The notes under the pieces were generated by a model, which was given only the letters and a program-made list of their open reading frames with translations, did no database searches and had not been told where the DNA came from. This document shows positions 17,653 through 25,857 of a stretch of 64,000 nt of DNA, piece after piece; positions within the stretch are counted from its first letter, which is position 1; the number at the start of each line of letters is the position of its first letter. The stretch is taken from positions 3,793,174 through 3,857,173 of the forward strand of contig CP151667.1 of the NCBI GenBank assembly GCA_038400315.1, given 5' to 3'. The DNA comes from Isosphaeraceae bacterium EP7 (GTDB lineage Bacteria; Planctomycetota; Planctomycetia; Isosphaerales; Isosphaeraceae). A program made the translations under genes and the position numbers.

Positions 17653-18757
17653 CGATCACCTCGCCGCCGTTGCGGCTCCCGAGCGCCTTGTAGGTGGTCA
17701 TGTTGATGGTCTGTTTGATGAACTTCACGCTCCCGTCGCAGAGCAGGAAGTTGCAACCGCCGGGGTGCATACTGCGGAACGAGTAGATCGGACTCTTGTA
17801 AAGAATGTCTTGCAGGGCGGCCGGGTCCGTGATGCTCCGGCTGTAGTACGGGCCGGTCAGTGTGTTCATCGGCACGGTGGTGCGGCCCTCGCTGTAGTAG
17901 TCGCCGCCGCTGGACCCCCAGGCGATCGGGCCGCCCGACTGCACCGGCGTGCTGCCGATGGACACGCTGTTCACCGTCGTCGTGGTGTACCCCTTGAGGA
18001 TGTTGTGCATCTCGCCGGCGGCGATCGTGTTGGACAGTCCGTCGGTGATGCTCTGGAAATTGATCCTGTACGTGCCGTCGGGCTGCCACCAGGTCGGGTC
18101 GGCGATGTGCTTGGCCGCCAGGGCCTGGCCGGTGGCGTAATCCAGGCCGGCGTCCATCCTCGAGATGAACACCCCGTCGGAGGGCGTGAACCCGTACGCC
18201 TGCCCCGGTTTGCAGATGTCGCCAGCCTGGGCGGGGGAGCGGACGTCGCAATTGCCGCGGCTCCACCCGTAGCTCGCGTAGTCGGCGAACACCGGGTTGA
18301 GTGGTGGCGGCATGGACGGGCACAGGAAGACCTTCAACGGGGCGCTGGCCAGTTGGGCGTTGGTCAGGCCGCCGGACACCGGGGGGACGGTGGAGGTCGC
18401 GGCGCGGTTGAGATTGAACTGGTTGTAGAGGTTGCCTTGTTCGAGGTGCGGCAGCAGCTCGAAGGCCACCGGGTAGTGGCGAAAGCGGTAATAGATGTTC
18501 TGCATGCCCGGGTTGGTGTCCTCGGCGCCGCCGCCGCAGAAGCTCATGTTCGGTAGTGTCAGCTGGGTGTCGTGGAAGGAATGAACGGCGAGGCCCATCT
18601 GCTTAAGGTTGTTCACGCATTGCATCCGTCGGGAGGCCTCACGCGCGGACTGGACGGCCGGAAGCAGCAGCCCGATGAGCACCGCGATGATGGTGATGAC
18701 CACCAGCAACTCGATCAGCGTGAAGCCAAACCGGCGTCGTCGAAGGGACCTCGTCAT
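17642..18757 (-). CDS. DUF1559 protein with prepilin-type N-terminus
   Basis: 371 residues. Prepilin motif [19 protein letters not shown] at about 11-29 is followed by [17 protein letters not shown]. The C-terminal signature is [19 protein letters not shown]. It has the same architecture as the protein at 288-1337 but a different central domain with extra Cys residues (FCGGGAED, NCDVRS, GDICKPG). It is the first gene of a two-gene unit with the overlapping lipoprotein. It lies in the patchwork segment that splits a membrane gene, yet appears intact. Confidence 0.92.
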   Translation of the reverse strand: MTRSLRRRRFGFTLIELLVVITIIAVLIGLLLPAVQSAREASRRMQCVNNLKQMGLAVHSFHDTQLTLPNMSFCGGGAEDTNPGMQNIYYRFRHYPVAFELLPHLEQGNLYNQFNLNRAATSTVPPVSGGLTNAQLASAPLKVFLCPSMPPPLNPVFADYASYGWSRGNCDVRSPAQAGDICKPGQAYGFTPSDGVFISRMDAGLDYATGQALAAKHIADPTWWQPDGTYRINFQSITDGLSNTIAAGEMHNILKGYTTTTVNSVSIGSTPVQSGGPIAWGSSGGDYYSEGRTTVPMNTLTGPYYSRSITDPAALQDILYKSPIYSFRSMHPGGCNFLLCDGSVKFIKQTINMTTYKALGSRNGGEVIGEY

Positions 18758-18844
18758 GCAAGCACCTTTCTACGGTAAGGGATGAAGCCAAACTGCGATC
18801 GGTCGAACTCGGGGGCATCGGATTCGTCGGTCATCGCCAGCTTC

Positions 18845-19176
18845 GTCGCGTCGGCCCTGCAGCCTTTCCTGCGCTCGGCGGAATGAATCCAGATCGAACG
18901 GCTTCGACAGGGGGGCGACCGTCGCCCCGAAGCGGTTCACCAACGGACCCAGAACGTAGGCGGTCACCAGGAAGCACGACAACGCCGACTACCGCTCGCG
19001 TAGCCGGAGCAGGACGGTGGCCCCGTCGAGGACCGGCATGCGGACATCGAGGAACGCGGCGCCCTGGGAACCTTGGCCTCGGCCCGGGCCGGCGCGGCGG
19101 TCACGACGGCGGTGAAGAGCCCCCACGCCTCGCGTGAGAAGCAGATGGCCTCCTCGTCGTCGGCGATCAGGACCAA
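18845..19176 (-). pseudogene. Broken response-regulator receiver domain
   Basis: Pieces of one REC domain lie in order on the minus strand. One frame gives VLIADDEEAI (acidic pocket) near 19170-19140. After a frameshift another gives AFLDVRMPVLDG (phospho-acceptor Asp) near 19060-19025. A TAG stop at 18989-18991 follows, and the same frame then gives LVTAY (switch Thr) and LSKPFDLD (conserved Lys) near 18970-18890. All the functional landmarks are present but in two frames with a stop. No output domain is visible. It is a decayed gene unless the sequence contains errors. Confidence 0.75.
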
Positions 19177-19684
19177 GGGCGCGCGGCGGTGGTTCGGGGA
19201 GCATGGCCGGCCTGTCGCTTTCCCTGGGTGTCACGCATCCGCGGCAAGGACCAACCACCGCCCGGAGCGGCACCTCGTTCGTGCCGGGACCGACGGTGAC
19301 GTGCCAAGGGGACTTGGCCGAGTCGGCGTAGCGCCCCTTGAATCGGTCGTGCGTCACAACATCCGCGCACTCGTCCCGCGGCTGCGAGTCGTCTGGCCAG
19401 ACGACGGTGACGGCGTACTCGCCGGCGGGGGCTCCGTCGCCGGCCGCGTAGGTCGTCAGTCGGTAGGTGCCGTCCGGGCCGGTGCTCGCGACGGGCAGGG
19501 CCGCCTGCGAGCCAGCCTGGTCGAGCGGGTGGAAGGCGACCATCGCGTTCACCGCCGGCTGCCCGCTGACCGTGAGCGTTCCCACGACGGGATAGACGGC
19601 TGCCTCACGGGGGCCGCCGCAGCCGACCAGGCAGGAGAGGAAGACGGCGTGGACCGACCCGGCGTCAAGGAATACGCGGCGCAT
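18989..19684 (-). CDS. Carboxypeptidase-regulatory-like lipoprotein, 3' end fused to a response-regulator remnant
   Basis: 231 residues as an open frame. Residues 1-22 are a lipoprotein signal ending LVGC; about 30-150 form a transthyretin-like domain (VGTLTVSGQPAVNAMVAF, GPDGTYRL, APAGEYAVTVVWPD, FKGRYADS) paralogous to the lipoprotein at 17239-17652. Where that paralogue stops after its last strand, this frame runs on through low-complexity Arg-rich sequence into the phospho-acceptor part of a REC domain. The lipoprotein gene has probably lost its stop by recombination. The first 150 residues could still make a normal lipoprotein; the tail is unlikely to fold. Confidence 0.55.
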   Translation of the reverse strand: MRRVFLDAGSVHAVFLSCLVGCGGPREAAVYPVVGTLTVSGQPAVNAMVAFHPLDQAGSQAALPVASTGPDGTYRLTTYAAGDGAPAGEYAVTVVWPDDSQPRDECADVVTHDRFKGRYADSAKSPWHVTVGPGTNEVPLRAVVGPCRGCVTPRESDRPAMLPEPPPRALGPDRRRRGGHLLLTRGVGALHRRRDRRAGPGRGQGSQGAAFLDVRMPVLDGATVLLRLRER

Positions 19685-20064
19685 CGGCGTAATACCTCGG
19701 TTGGACATGACTTCATGGCAACCCCCGTGTCGTTGCGGCAAGCGGGATGAGATTGAGCGGAAAGGCTCCGTCTGCATCTCACTCACTGCTGAGGCCGGCA
19801 GTTGCCTGGCGGTCGGGCATTGCAACCATGATGCCAAGCCGTTTCATGCGGTTTTCGCCGTCGATTCGCGTGCGCGTCGCTTCGCGGGTGGTCAAACCTT
19901 GTCCACTGGTGGTCAAACCTTGCTCACTGATGTTGATGCGGTCGCCACTGCTGGCCAGACGAGAAGAGTCACGCGGGAATTGCCGGTTGGACGGCAAATA
20001 GGGCGAGTGTTCTGAATCGGAAATCCGTCCAATCACCTCGCGCCCTGGCCGTTCGGCCCGCAAA
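19685..20064. other. Intergenic region between lipoprotein and transposase remnant
   Basis: 380 bp without a supported gene. It contains the 21-bp tandem duplication listed separately and AT-richer stretches than its surroundings. It probably includes lost 5' parts of the transposase element. Confidence 0.5.
19888..19929. repeat. Two tandem copies of a 21-bp sequence
   Basis: Positions 19888-19908 and 19909-19929 match except for two bases; each begins gtggtcaaaccttg. They lie just upstream of the transposase remnant. They could be a duplication scar or a binding-site pair. Confidence 0.7.
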
Positions 20065-20733
20065 GTGGGCACTGCGAGCGTCACCGACGGCTCGAACGAG
20101 GTCGTGGCGATCCTCGAACTGCTCCGCACGCTCGACCTGGCCGGGGCACTCGTGACGATCGGCGCCGCCGGCTGCCAGGTCGAGAACGCACGGATCATCC
20201 GCGAGCGGAAAGGGCACGATTTGCTGGCCGTGAAGGACAACCAGCCCGCGCTGCGGGCGACGGTCGAGGCGGTGTTCGATCGGGCGTGCGAGGCCAATTT
20301 CGAGGGGGAACGCTGCGACGGCCAGGCCTCGGTCGAGGACGGCCACAACCGGAATGAGGAACGTGACGTGAGCGTGGTCCGCGCCCCGGAGGACCTGCCT
20401 TCGGAGTGGCCGGACGTGGCGGCGGTGGTGCAGGTCAACGGCGAACGCGAGGTCGGCGGTGTTCGGACGACGACCGGCCACGACGACCTCAGCAGCGATC
20501 GGAGGACGGGGGCGGAGTTCGCCGGTTGGGTCCGGGAACACTGGGGGATCGAGACCGGCCTGCACTGGGTGCTCGACGTGGGGTTCCGCGAGGATCGCAG
20601 CCGGATCCGGGCGAAGCACGCCGGGGCGAACCTGGCGCTGATCCGTCGCGTGGCGGTACCGCTGCTGAGGCGTGCGCCGGGCTGAGGGAGTGGGGTGATG
20701 ACGCGCCTCAAGGCCGAATGGGATGACAACTCT
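20065..20733 (+). mobile_element. ISAs1-family transposase remnant
   Basis: The 206-codon frame (to the TGA at 20683-20685) matches the C-terminal half of ISAs1 transposases. It has TDGSNEV, VTIGAAGCQ, KDNQPALRATVE, the terminal motif HWGIETGLHWVLDV, and FREDRSRIRAKHAGANLALI. Family proteins are about 370 residues; the N-terminal half is absent. The catalytic Asp of the usual TIDAMGCQ motif is Gly here. Past the TGA the same frame resumes with RLKAEWDDN, the usual C-terminal sequence, and stops at 20733. It is truncated, catalytically dead and nonsense-interrupted. Inverted-repeat ends were not identified with confidence. Confidence 0.85.
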
Positions 20734-20745
20734 TGACTGCAAGTC

Positions 20746-20764
20746 ATGCAGGGAATCCCTGCAT
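20746..20764. repeat. 19-bp palindrome at the edge of the transposase remnant
   Basis: Nine bases on each side of a single central base are exact complements. It lies 13 bp beyond the end of the transposase frame, where an insertion-sequence end or a fused pair of ends could be. Confidence 0.6.
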
Positions 20765-20789
20765 CGAGAGTGCGGTCGCCCTGCCCTTG

Positions 20790-21172
20790 ATCCCCGGCTC
20801 GCGGCCGTCGATGCAGAATCCCGGCGGATACTTGGTCGAGGAGGCGGAGCGGGGCATCCCGCTTTCCGCCCGCAGGCAGATTTCCGAGGTGCTGGAGGCG
20901 GCCTCGGCCGCGGCGCTGACGTTCGGCTTCGGCGGGACGGCCGGGGCAATCGACGCTGCGGCACGCCCGGCGTTGGGTAAGAGTGTGCGCGATGGAGCAA
21001 TCCTGGGCGCAGCGACCTGGGGCGTGGGCGATCTCGGTTGGCTGCCCGCGTTGGGCCTGATGAAGCCGGTCAGCCGCCAGGAGCCCCGGGAGGTGATCGT
21101 CCCGCTGGTCGAGCACGAGTCGACACGGTCGCCGTCGATCGGGCGCTCGCGAAGGTCCGCCGCGGATCTTGA
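20790..21172 (+). pseudogene. 3' fragment of the split small membrane protein gene
   Basis: The frame reads PGGYLVEEAERGIPLSARRQ, a hydrophobic segment with GFGGTAGAIDAA, then DGAILGAATWGVGDLGWLPA, LGLMKP and EVIVPLVEH. That helix, GxxxGAxxW, LPxLGL and terminal-His pattern resembles YagU/DUF1440-type inner-membrane proteins. After VEH a frameshift moves to another frame reading VDTVAVDRALAKVRRGS, then a TGA at 21170, a natural-looking end. No start codon or first helix is present; those are at 16638-16757. It was disrupted by the intervening 4 kb and has since decayed. Confidence 0.45.
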
Positions 21173-21181
21173 CCGGGAAAC

Positions 21182-21218
21182 GACGAGGGGCCGGGGTTTG
21201 AAGCCCCGGCCCCTCGTC
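21182..21218. terminator. Perfect 15-bp inverted repeat, probable terminator
   Basis: Positions 21182-21196 pair exactly with 21204-21218 around a 7-nt loop, 32 bp beyond the stop of the minus-strand DUF2171 gene. A short T-rich run (GTTTC) follows on that strand. Confidence 0.65.
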
Positions 21219-21249
21219 AGTCAGGATGATCAGCGATCGGACCTGAGAA

Positions 21250-21684
21250 TCAGGCGACTTGCCACTGGGCCTTGGCCTCGCTGGAGGTCTTGTTCAGGTG
21301 GACGTGGGAGTCGACCCGGGCGACCCAGCTGGCGGGGATGATGTGGTGCAGGCCATCGGCGTCGTCGTTCTTGGTGAGCTTGATCGAGGAGCCCTGGACG
21401 TGGTCCACGCGGCCGATCTTGGTGCCGCAGGACGCGATGACGTCCATGTGCTCGGTGATGTCGGCGACGGTGCCGGCGGGGCCGTGCTCGCTGTAGACTT
21501 CCTTGGCCTTGTTCTCGACCTTCTGGGCGGTCTCGGAGAGGGTGTTGGCGGCCTCGTGGGTCTTCTCCTTGGCCCAGTCGGCGGCCTTCTCGGCCCCCTC
21601 GCTGATGGTGTGTCCGGCCTTGGTGGCGGCCTCGGAGATCGAGTGGCCGGCCGCTTCGAGCTTGTCCTTGATGGAATCCGCCAT
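21250..21684 (-). CDS. DUF2171 protein with amphipathic LEA-like N-terminus
   Basis: 144 residues, no signal peptide. Residues 1-66 are Ala/Lys/Glu-rich helices with a repeating pattern (EAATKAGHTISEGAEKAADW), reminiscent of YtxH/LEA or CsbD-type stress proteins. Residues about 75-135 form a DUF2171 domain: EHMDVIASCGTKIGRVDHVQ and IIPASWVARVDSHVHLNK. DUF2171 proteins are small PRC-barrel-like proteins of unknown function. ATG 21684 has GGCGAGGAG upstream. A sigma-54-like element at 21760-21775 and a hairpin terminator frame it as a single-gene transcript, suggesting stress- or nutrient-controlled expression (inference). Confidence 0.85.
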   Translation of the reverse strand: MADSIKDKLEAAGHSISEAATKAGHTISEGAEKAADWAKEKTHEAANTLSETAQKVENKAKEVYSEHGPAGTVADITEHMDVIASCGTKIGRVDHVQGSSIKLTKNDDADGLHHIIPASWVARVDSHVHLNKTSSEAKAQWQVA

Positions 21685-21759
21685 GGGGAAACTCCTCGCC
21701 TGCCAGGTCCAACGGTTCCGTCGCCGCAGGTTGCGGGACGCGGTTGACCCATCTGGGAA

Positions 21760-21775
21760 AGCAAAGGGCGTGCCC
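21760..21775 (-). promoter_or_regulatory. Sigma-54 (-24/-12) promoter candidate
   Basis: On the minus strand the sequence reads GGGCACG, four bases, TTGCT. This matches the RpoN consensus TGGCACG-N4-TTGCW except for the first base, with the invariant GG and GC exactly 12 bp apart. It would start transcription about 65 nt before the DUF2171 gene. Confidence 0.5.
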
Positions 21776-21800
21776 AACGCGGGGGTGGGTGGGCCCGAGG

Positions 21801-23084
21801 TCAGCCCCGGCCGGGCGTCGGCTCGTTGATGGTGATGTGGCCGACGAGGCGTTCGATGGCGTCGGCCGCGCGGTCCATGGGGCGGAAGTCGTCGGCGAAT
21901 TTGGCGGAGACGGCCCGGCAGTGGGCGGCGATCTCGGTGGATTCCAGCAGCGGCCGCAGCTCGCGGGCCACGGCAGGGCCGCGGAACTTGGCCGGCGGCA
22001 GCGATCGGGCGACGCCGAGCCTGCGCATCCGGGCGGCGTTGTCGAACTGGTCGTGGCCCAGCGGCATCACCAGTTGGGGCACGCCGGCGGCCATGCCCTG
22101 CGCCGCGGTGCCGATCCCGCCGTGGTGCACCAGGGCCGCGACCCGAGGGAGCAACTGGCTGAACGGGGCATAGTCGACGTGACGGACGCCGGGGGGGAGG
22201 TTTTCGGGGACCTGCTCGGCGTGTCGGGTGAGCAGCAGCCCCCGGCGGTTGAGCAGGGTGCAGGCCTCGACGGCGGCCTCGAAGAAAGGACGCCCGTGGA
22301 TGTTGGCCGAGCCGGGCGTGAACGCGATCGGCGGCGAGCCCGAGGCGAGGAAGTCGACCAGGTCGGGCGTCATGGGGGAGACCTCGCGCTCGTCGAAGAG
22401 CGGGAATCCGCAGAGCATGATCTTGGACGGCCAGTCGCGCTGGGGGGGGGCGTACCAGGCGGGGAAGAAGCCGAGCGCGAGGTCGGGCGAGCTGAGCCAG
22501 GTGCGGAAGACATCGCGCACCGGGGCCAGGCCCAGCTCGGCACGATAGGCATTCAGGCCCGGCTCGATATTCGGCGCGATGGCCTTGCTGAAGAGGAAGT
22601 CGAAGAACCGCCGACGGAACCAGATCGGCCACCATCGGGGGGTCTCGAAGCCCGGATAGACCGGGGGCTCCAGATTGCTGTGCAGGACGGCCGGCTGGAG
22701 GTGGACCGTGACCATGGGCATCCCGGTCGTCTCGGCGGCCAGCCGTGCGACCACGGCCAGGGTGCCGCCGACGACCACCGTCTCCCCGGGGACGTGCATC
22801 TGCTGGATGAGCGGCAAGGCCTGCCGGGCATGCTCCACGGCGAGTTTCGCGATGATGGGGAAGGAGCGCCTGGGGTGCCAGAGATCGGCGTCGCGCATCG
22901 TCTCCTGGAAGAGGCCGGGCTCCCCCAGCGGGATCGCGTCGATGCCGAGGCTGCCCATCAGCGGCATGAAATACTCGCTGATCAGGAACGTGACCCGATG
23001 CCCGCGAGATCGCAGGGTCCTGGCCAGCCCGAGGAACGGATGGACGTCGCCGTGGCTTCCGAACGGGACCAGCAGGGCATGCAT
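21801..23084 (-). CDS. GT1-family (UGT-like) glycosyltransferase
   Basis: 427 residues, GT-B fold. The N-terminal domain begins LLVPFGSHGDVHPFLGLA, the acceptor-side signature of MurG/UGT-type enzymes such as sterol or macrolide glycosyltransferases. The C-terminal nucleotide-sugar site reads HHGGIGTAAQGMAAGVPQLV, then MPLGHDQFDNAARM. It transfers a sugar from a UDP- or dTDP-sugar to a lipid or small-molecule acceptor; the acceptor is unknown. It is cytoplasmic and probably membrane-associated. It is a stand-alone gene on the minus strand, divergent from the LRR gene, and may belong with the glycan genes at 25-28.7 kb (inference). Confidence 0.88.
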   Translation of the reverse strand: MHALLVPFGSHGDVHPFLGLARTLRSRGHRVTFLISEYFMPLMGSLGIDAIPLGEPGLFQETMRDADLWHPRRSFPIIAKLAVEHARQALPLIQQMHVPGETVVVGGTLAVVARLAAETTGMPMVTVHLQPAVLHSNLEPPVYPGFETPRWWPIWFRRRFFDFLFSKAIAPNIEPGLNAYRAELGLAPVRDVFRTWLSSPDLALGFFPAWYAPPQRDWPSKIMLCGFPLFDEREVSPMTPDLVDFLASGSPPIAFTPGSANIHGRPFFEAAVEACTLLNRRGLLLTRHAEQVPENLPPGVRHVDYAPFSQLLPRVAALVHHGGIGTAAQGMAAGVPQLVMPLGHDQFDNAARMRRLGVARSLPPAKFRGPAVARELRPLLESTEIAAHCRAVSAKFADDFRPMDRAADAIERLVGHITINEPTPGRG

Positions 23085-23239
23085 CGGACTCGGCCTCTTT
23101 GGTGCACGGCTTCGTGGACGTTTTCACGATACCATGCGGCCGGCCCGGGGACGATGCGGGGAACGGCCTGGCCGATTCCGACGAGGGAGCCTTGCCTTGA
23201 GAACTCGACCTCGGGCCGCCCCGGTGCGATGCTGGCGGC

Positions 23240-24460
23240 ATGGCCATCCCGACGAGTCGACTCTGGAGGAACCGGCCACGCATCGGCGTGACCGGGCTCA
23301 TGGTTTCTGTGCTGGTCGTCGGCGGCGGCCTGGGCTGGCTGGTCCGCGACGCCCGCGAGCAGGGCGAGGCGATCGAGGCGATCCGCCGAGCCGGCGGGCG
23401 TGTCCTCTATCGCTGGGAAGTTGTGGACGGCAAGTGGAATCGCGACGGTGCCCCCCGGTGGCCGAGATGGGCGGTCGATCGGGTCGGGGTCGACCTGCTG
23501 GGAAGCGTCGTCCATGCCTACCTCGGGCCCGGATGCAACGATGCGGACCTGGCGCACGCGGCGAGGCTCGGCCGCCTCGAGGAGCTGGACCTGCCCGGCT
23601 CCGCGGTGACCGACGCCGGGCTCGCACAGATCGGGCGACTGCCGCGGCTCCGCGTCCTGAGCCTCGACGACACATCAATCACCGACGCGACACTGGCCCA
23701 CCTGAGCGGGCGAGCTAGCCTGGAAATTCTCCGGCTGGAACGCACGCGGGTGACCGACGCGGGGCTCGCGCACCTGGCGGGCCTGTCCGGGCTCCGGCAG
23801 TTGCGACTCGACGGGACGTCGGTCGGCGATGCGGGCATTGCGTCCCTGGCCGGGCTCGCCCGCCTGGAAGAACTGACCCTGAGCAAGACGAGGGTCGGCG
23901 ACGACGGCCTGTCTCACCTCGCGCGCCTGGCCCGGCTTCGGGTCTTGAACCTGGCCGAGACGAGCGTCTCCGACGCGGGGCCCGCGCGACTGGCGGGGCT
24001 GCCCTTGCTCGAGGTCCTGTTCCTCAACGGCACGAACGTCGCCGACGCTGGCGTGGCCGGCCTGGGGCGAATGACGGGGCTGCGGAAGCTCTACCTCTCC
24101 TCGACCAAGGTCTCCGACGTCGGGCTCGCGAGCCTGGCCGGGCTCGTCGGATTGGAAGGACTTTATCTGACGGCGACGCCCGTGGGCGATGGGGGGCTGG
24201 CGAGCCTCAAGGGCCTGTTGGGCCTCCGGCATCTCCACCTGAACGGCACCGGGATCAGCGACGCCGGCCTCGTGCACCTTGGAGGGCTGACCCGCCTCGA
24301 GGAACTGTGGCTGGACAACACCGCGATCGGCGACGCCGGCCTGCGGCCCCTGAAGCGACTCGCCCGGCTCAAGCTTCTCCAGCTCCACGACTCGAAGGTC
24401 ACGGAGGAGGGGATGGCGGAGATCCAGGGGGCGATCCCGGGCGTTCGGTTCTTTCCCTGA
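23240..24460 (+). CDS. Leucine-rich-repeat (RNI-like) membrane-anchored protein
   Basis: 406 residues. A single N-terminal membrane segment (about 15-33) is followed by a short charged linker and at least a dozen 24-residue repeats of the form LxxLxxLxLxxTxVxDAGLAxLA. These are the RNI/internalin-like LRR variety common in planctomycetes. The solenoid would lie outside the cytoplasmic membrane and serve in protein binding. The ATG at 23240 precedes the anchor directly. No enzymatic domain is present and no operon partner is evident. Confidence 0.88.
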   Translation: MAIPTSRLWRNRPRIGVTGLMVSVLVVGGGLGWLVRDAREQGEAIEAIRRAGGRVLYRWEVVDGKWNRDGAPRWPRWAVDRVGVDLLGSVVHAYLGPGCNDADLAHAARLGRLEELDLPGSAVTDAGLAQIGRLPRLRVLSLDDTSITDATLAHLSGRASLEILRLERTRVTDAGLAHLAGLSGLRQLRLDGTSVGDAGIASLAGLARLEELTLSKTRVGDDGLSHLARLARLRVLNLAETSVSDAGPARLAGLPLLEVLFLNGTNVADAGVAGLGRMTGLRKLYLSSTKVSDVGLASLAGLVGLEGLYLTATPVGDGGLASLKGLLGLRHLHLNGTGISDAGLVHLGGLTRLEELWLDNTAIGDAGLRPLKRLARLKLLQLHDSKVTEEGMAEIQGAIPGVRFFP

Positions 24461-24485
24461 GAGCGGACCCTGGTCCGAGAACGTG

Positions 24486-24590
24486 TCCGCCTGGGCGGCG
24501 ACGTGGCCGTCGAGGAAGCGATATGTCGGTTGAGGAATCCGACCTGGTCGTCGGGCTCCTTGATCTTCGCATCCTGGGCGTCGACCTCGT
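24486..24590 (-). pseudogene. Displaced copy of the 28-residue coiled-coil repeat segment
   Basis: About 105 bp match 26388-26490 at roughly 90% identity, including the peptide AQDAK-IK and DDQVGFLN-HIA. A single-base deletion near 24520 shifts the frame. It is not expressed as part of any gene here; it is a duplication remnant about 1.9 kb from its source. Confidence 0.8.
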
Positions 24591-24836
24591 GTGAGATTTC
24601 ACGAGACCACAAGCCTGGGTCGGGCGGCGACGGCCTGCGTCGCAGGTGCGGAGACGTGGGCGAGCGGCCCGACGATGCCGCATCGACGAGCCATCGAGGG
24701 TCCGCGGATCCATCTCGCCCCGGCATCACTCGCCGCGCGAGAACACGTCCGTGCCGCTTTGTTAAGTTCGGCCTAGACGAGCGCGATGCCTTGTTTGGCG
24801 TCGCGATCGGCTCTCACTGCAAATCTTGGTGGATTT

Positions 24837-24842
24837 TATAAT
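24837..24842 (+). promoter_or_regulatory. TATAAT -10 box, candidate promoter
   Basis: An exact TATAAT in AT-rich context upstream of the methyltransferase gene, giving a leader of about 170 nt. The -35 region (tcactg or cactgc) is weak, so the call is tentative. Confidence 0.35.
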
Positions 24843-25022
24843 TGTCGTGTACGTTGGTCTGTCGAACTCAGTATCCCATTCTAAGCCCGCCCCTCTGCCC
24901 GGCCGGTGGCGGCCGGCGGTTCCAACGAAGTTCGGGGTACGAGGGGGGGGCGCGAGGGCGAGGGCTCGACGCGCCAGGGTGGGTACACCTCTGTCATTTC
25001 ATGTTATTCGAAGGTGTTGTCG

Positions 25023-25841
25023 ATGAAGATGAGCACCGCCAAGAGTCTGATCAAGGACATCATCTGGAAGGTCGACACGCCGCTGACGCGTGGCGCCGTC
25101 CGGGGGGCCTGCGCCACCGGCCTGCTGAGCCCCGTCTATGCGGCCTATTACAAGGTCGGCAGCCCGAGGGAGATCCTCGCCGGGCCGTTCGCCGGGATGA
25201 GCTATTTCCCGGTCTCGGCCGGCAGCGCCTGGCTGCCGAAGATCCTGGGCACCTACGAGAGTGAGCTGCACGGGCCGGTCGAGGAGGCCTGCCGCCAGTC
25301 GCCCGACCTCGTCGTCGACATCGGCTCGGCCGAGGGCTATTACGCGGTGGGGCTCGCCCGCATGCTCCCCGCCGTTCGCGTTTACTGCTTTGACACCGAC
25401 GCGCGGGCCAACACCTGCATGATGCGAAACGCGAGGATGAACGGGGTGGAAGGCCGGATCGTGCCGGGCGGTTTCTGCACCCCCGAACGGCTGGAGGCCC
25501 TGCTGGCGGTGGCCGAGTCGCCTTTGCTGATCTGCGACTGCGAAGGGGGCGAGACCGAGCTGCTCGACCTCGACCGGGCGCCTTCGCTGAGGCGGGCGAC
25601 GGTGCTCGTCGAGGTGCACGACTTCTTCGACAGCGACAAGATCGGCCGCCTGATCCGCGGGCGTTTCGCCGGGTCGCACGACATCGAGCGGGTGCCGATC
25701 GTGGCCCGGAAACCCGAGGAGATGCCGGCCGAATGCCTGGCCAAACTCACGGTTGCCGAGGCCCAGGCCGCCCTGTCCGAGGCACGTCCCCCGGCCAGCG
25801 GTTGGCTCGTCCTGAGGCCCAAGGGACGGGCGCAGGGCTGA
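25023..25841 (+). CDS. SAM-dependent methyltransferase, FkbM-like
   Basis: 272 residues. SAM-binding motif I is LVVDIGSAEGYYAVGLA at about 97-113, followed by an acidic motif (VYCFDTDARA) and LLICDCEGGETELL, the acid-rich motif seen in FkbM-type O-methyltransferases. It is probably a methyltransferase acting on a sugar or glycan. ATG 25023 is favoured because the conserved part starts soon after; the upstream open frame to 24906 is low-complexity. It converges with the methyltransferase/GT fusion gene, only 16 bp separating the two stops, and both probably serve surface-polysaccharide synthesis (inference). Confidence 0.8.
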   Translation: MKMSTAKSLIKDIIWKVDTPLTRGAVRGACATGLLSPVYAAYYKVGSPREILAGPFAGMSYFPVSAGSAWLPKILGTYESELHGPVEEACRQSPDLVVDIGSAEGYYAVGLARMLPAVRVYCFDTDARANTCMMRNARMNGVEGRIVPGGFCTPERLEALLAVAESPLLICDCEGGETELLDLDRAPSLRRATVLVEVHDFFDSDKIGRLIRGRFAGSHDIERVPIVARKPEEMPAECLAKLTVAEAQAALSEARPPASGWLVLRPKGRAQG

Positions 25842-25857
25842 GGCTGCCCATCAAAGG

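Larger units (their letters stand above)
24461..25022. other. Intergenic region with a gene-fragment duplicate
   Basis: 562 bp. It contains the frameshifted copy of the coiled-coil repeat (24486-24590) and a TATAAT box (24837-24842). The rest shows no supported gene. Confidence 0.6.

Noticed and set aside
20733-21341. 202-codon open frame taken as one intact gene
   Set aside because: Only the middle resembles a membrane protein; it lacks a proper start, its tail runs through a terminator hairpin, and a better ending lies in another frame.
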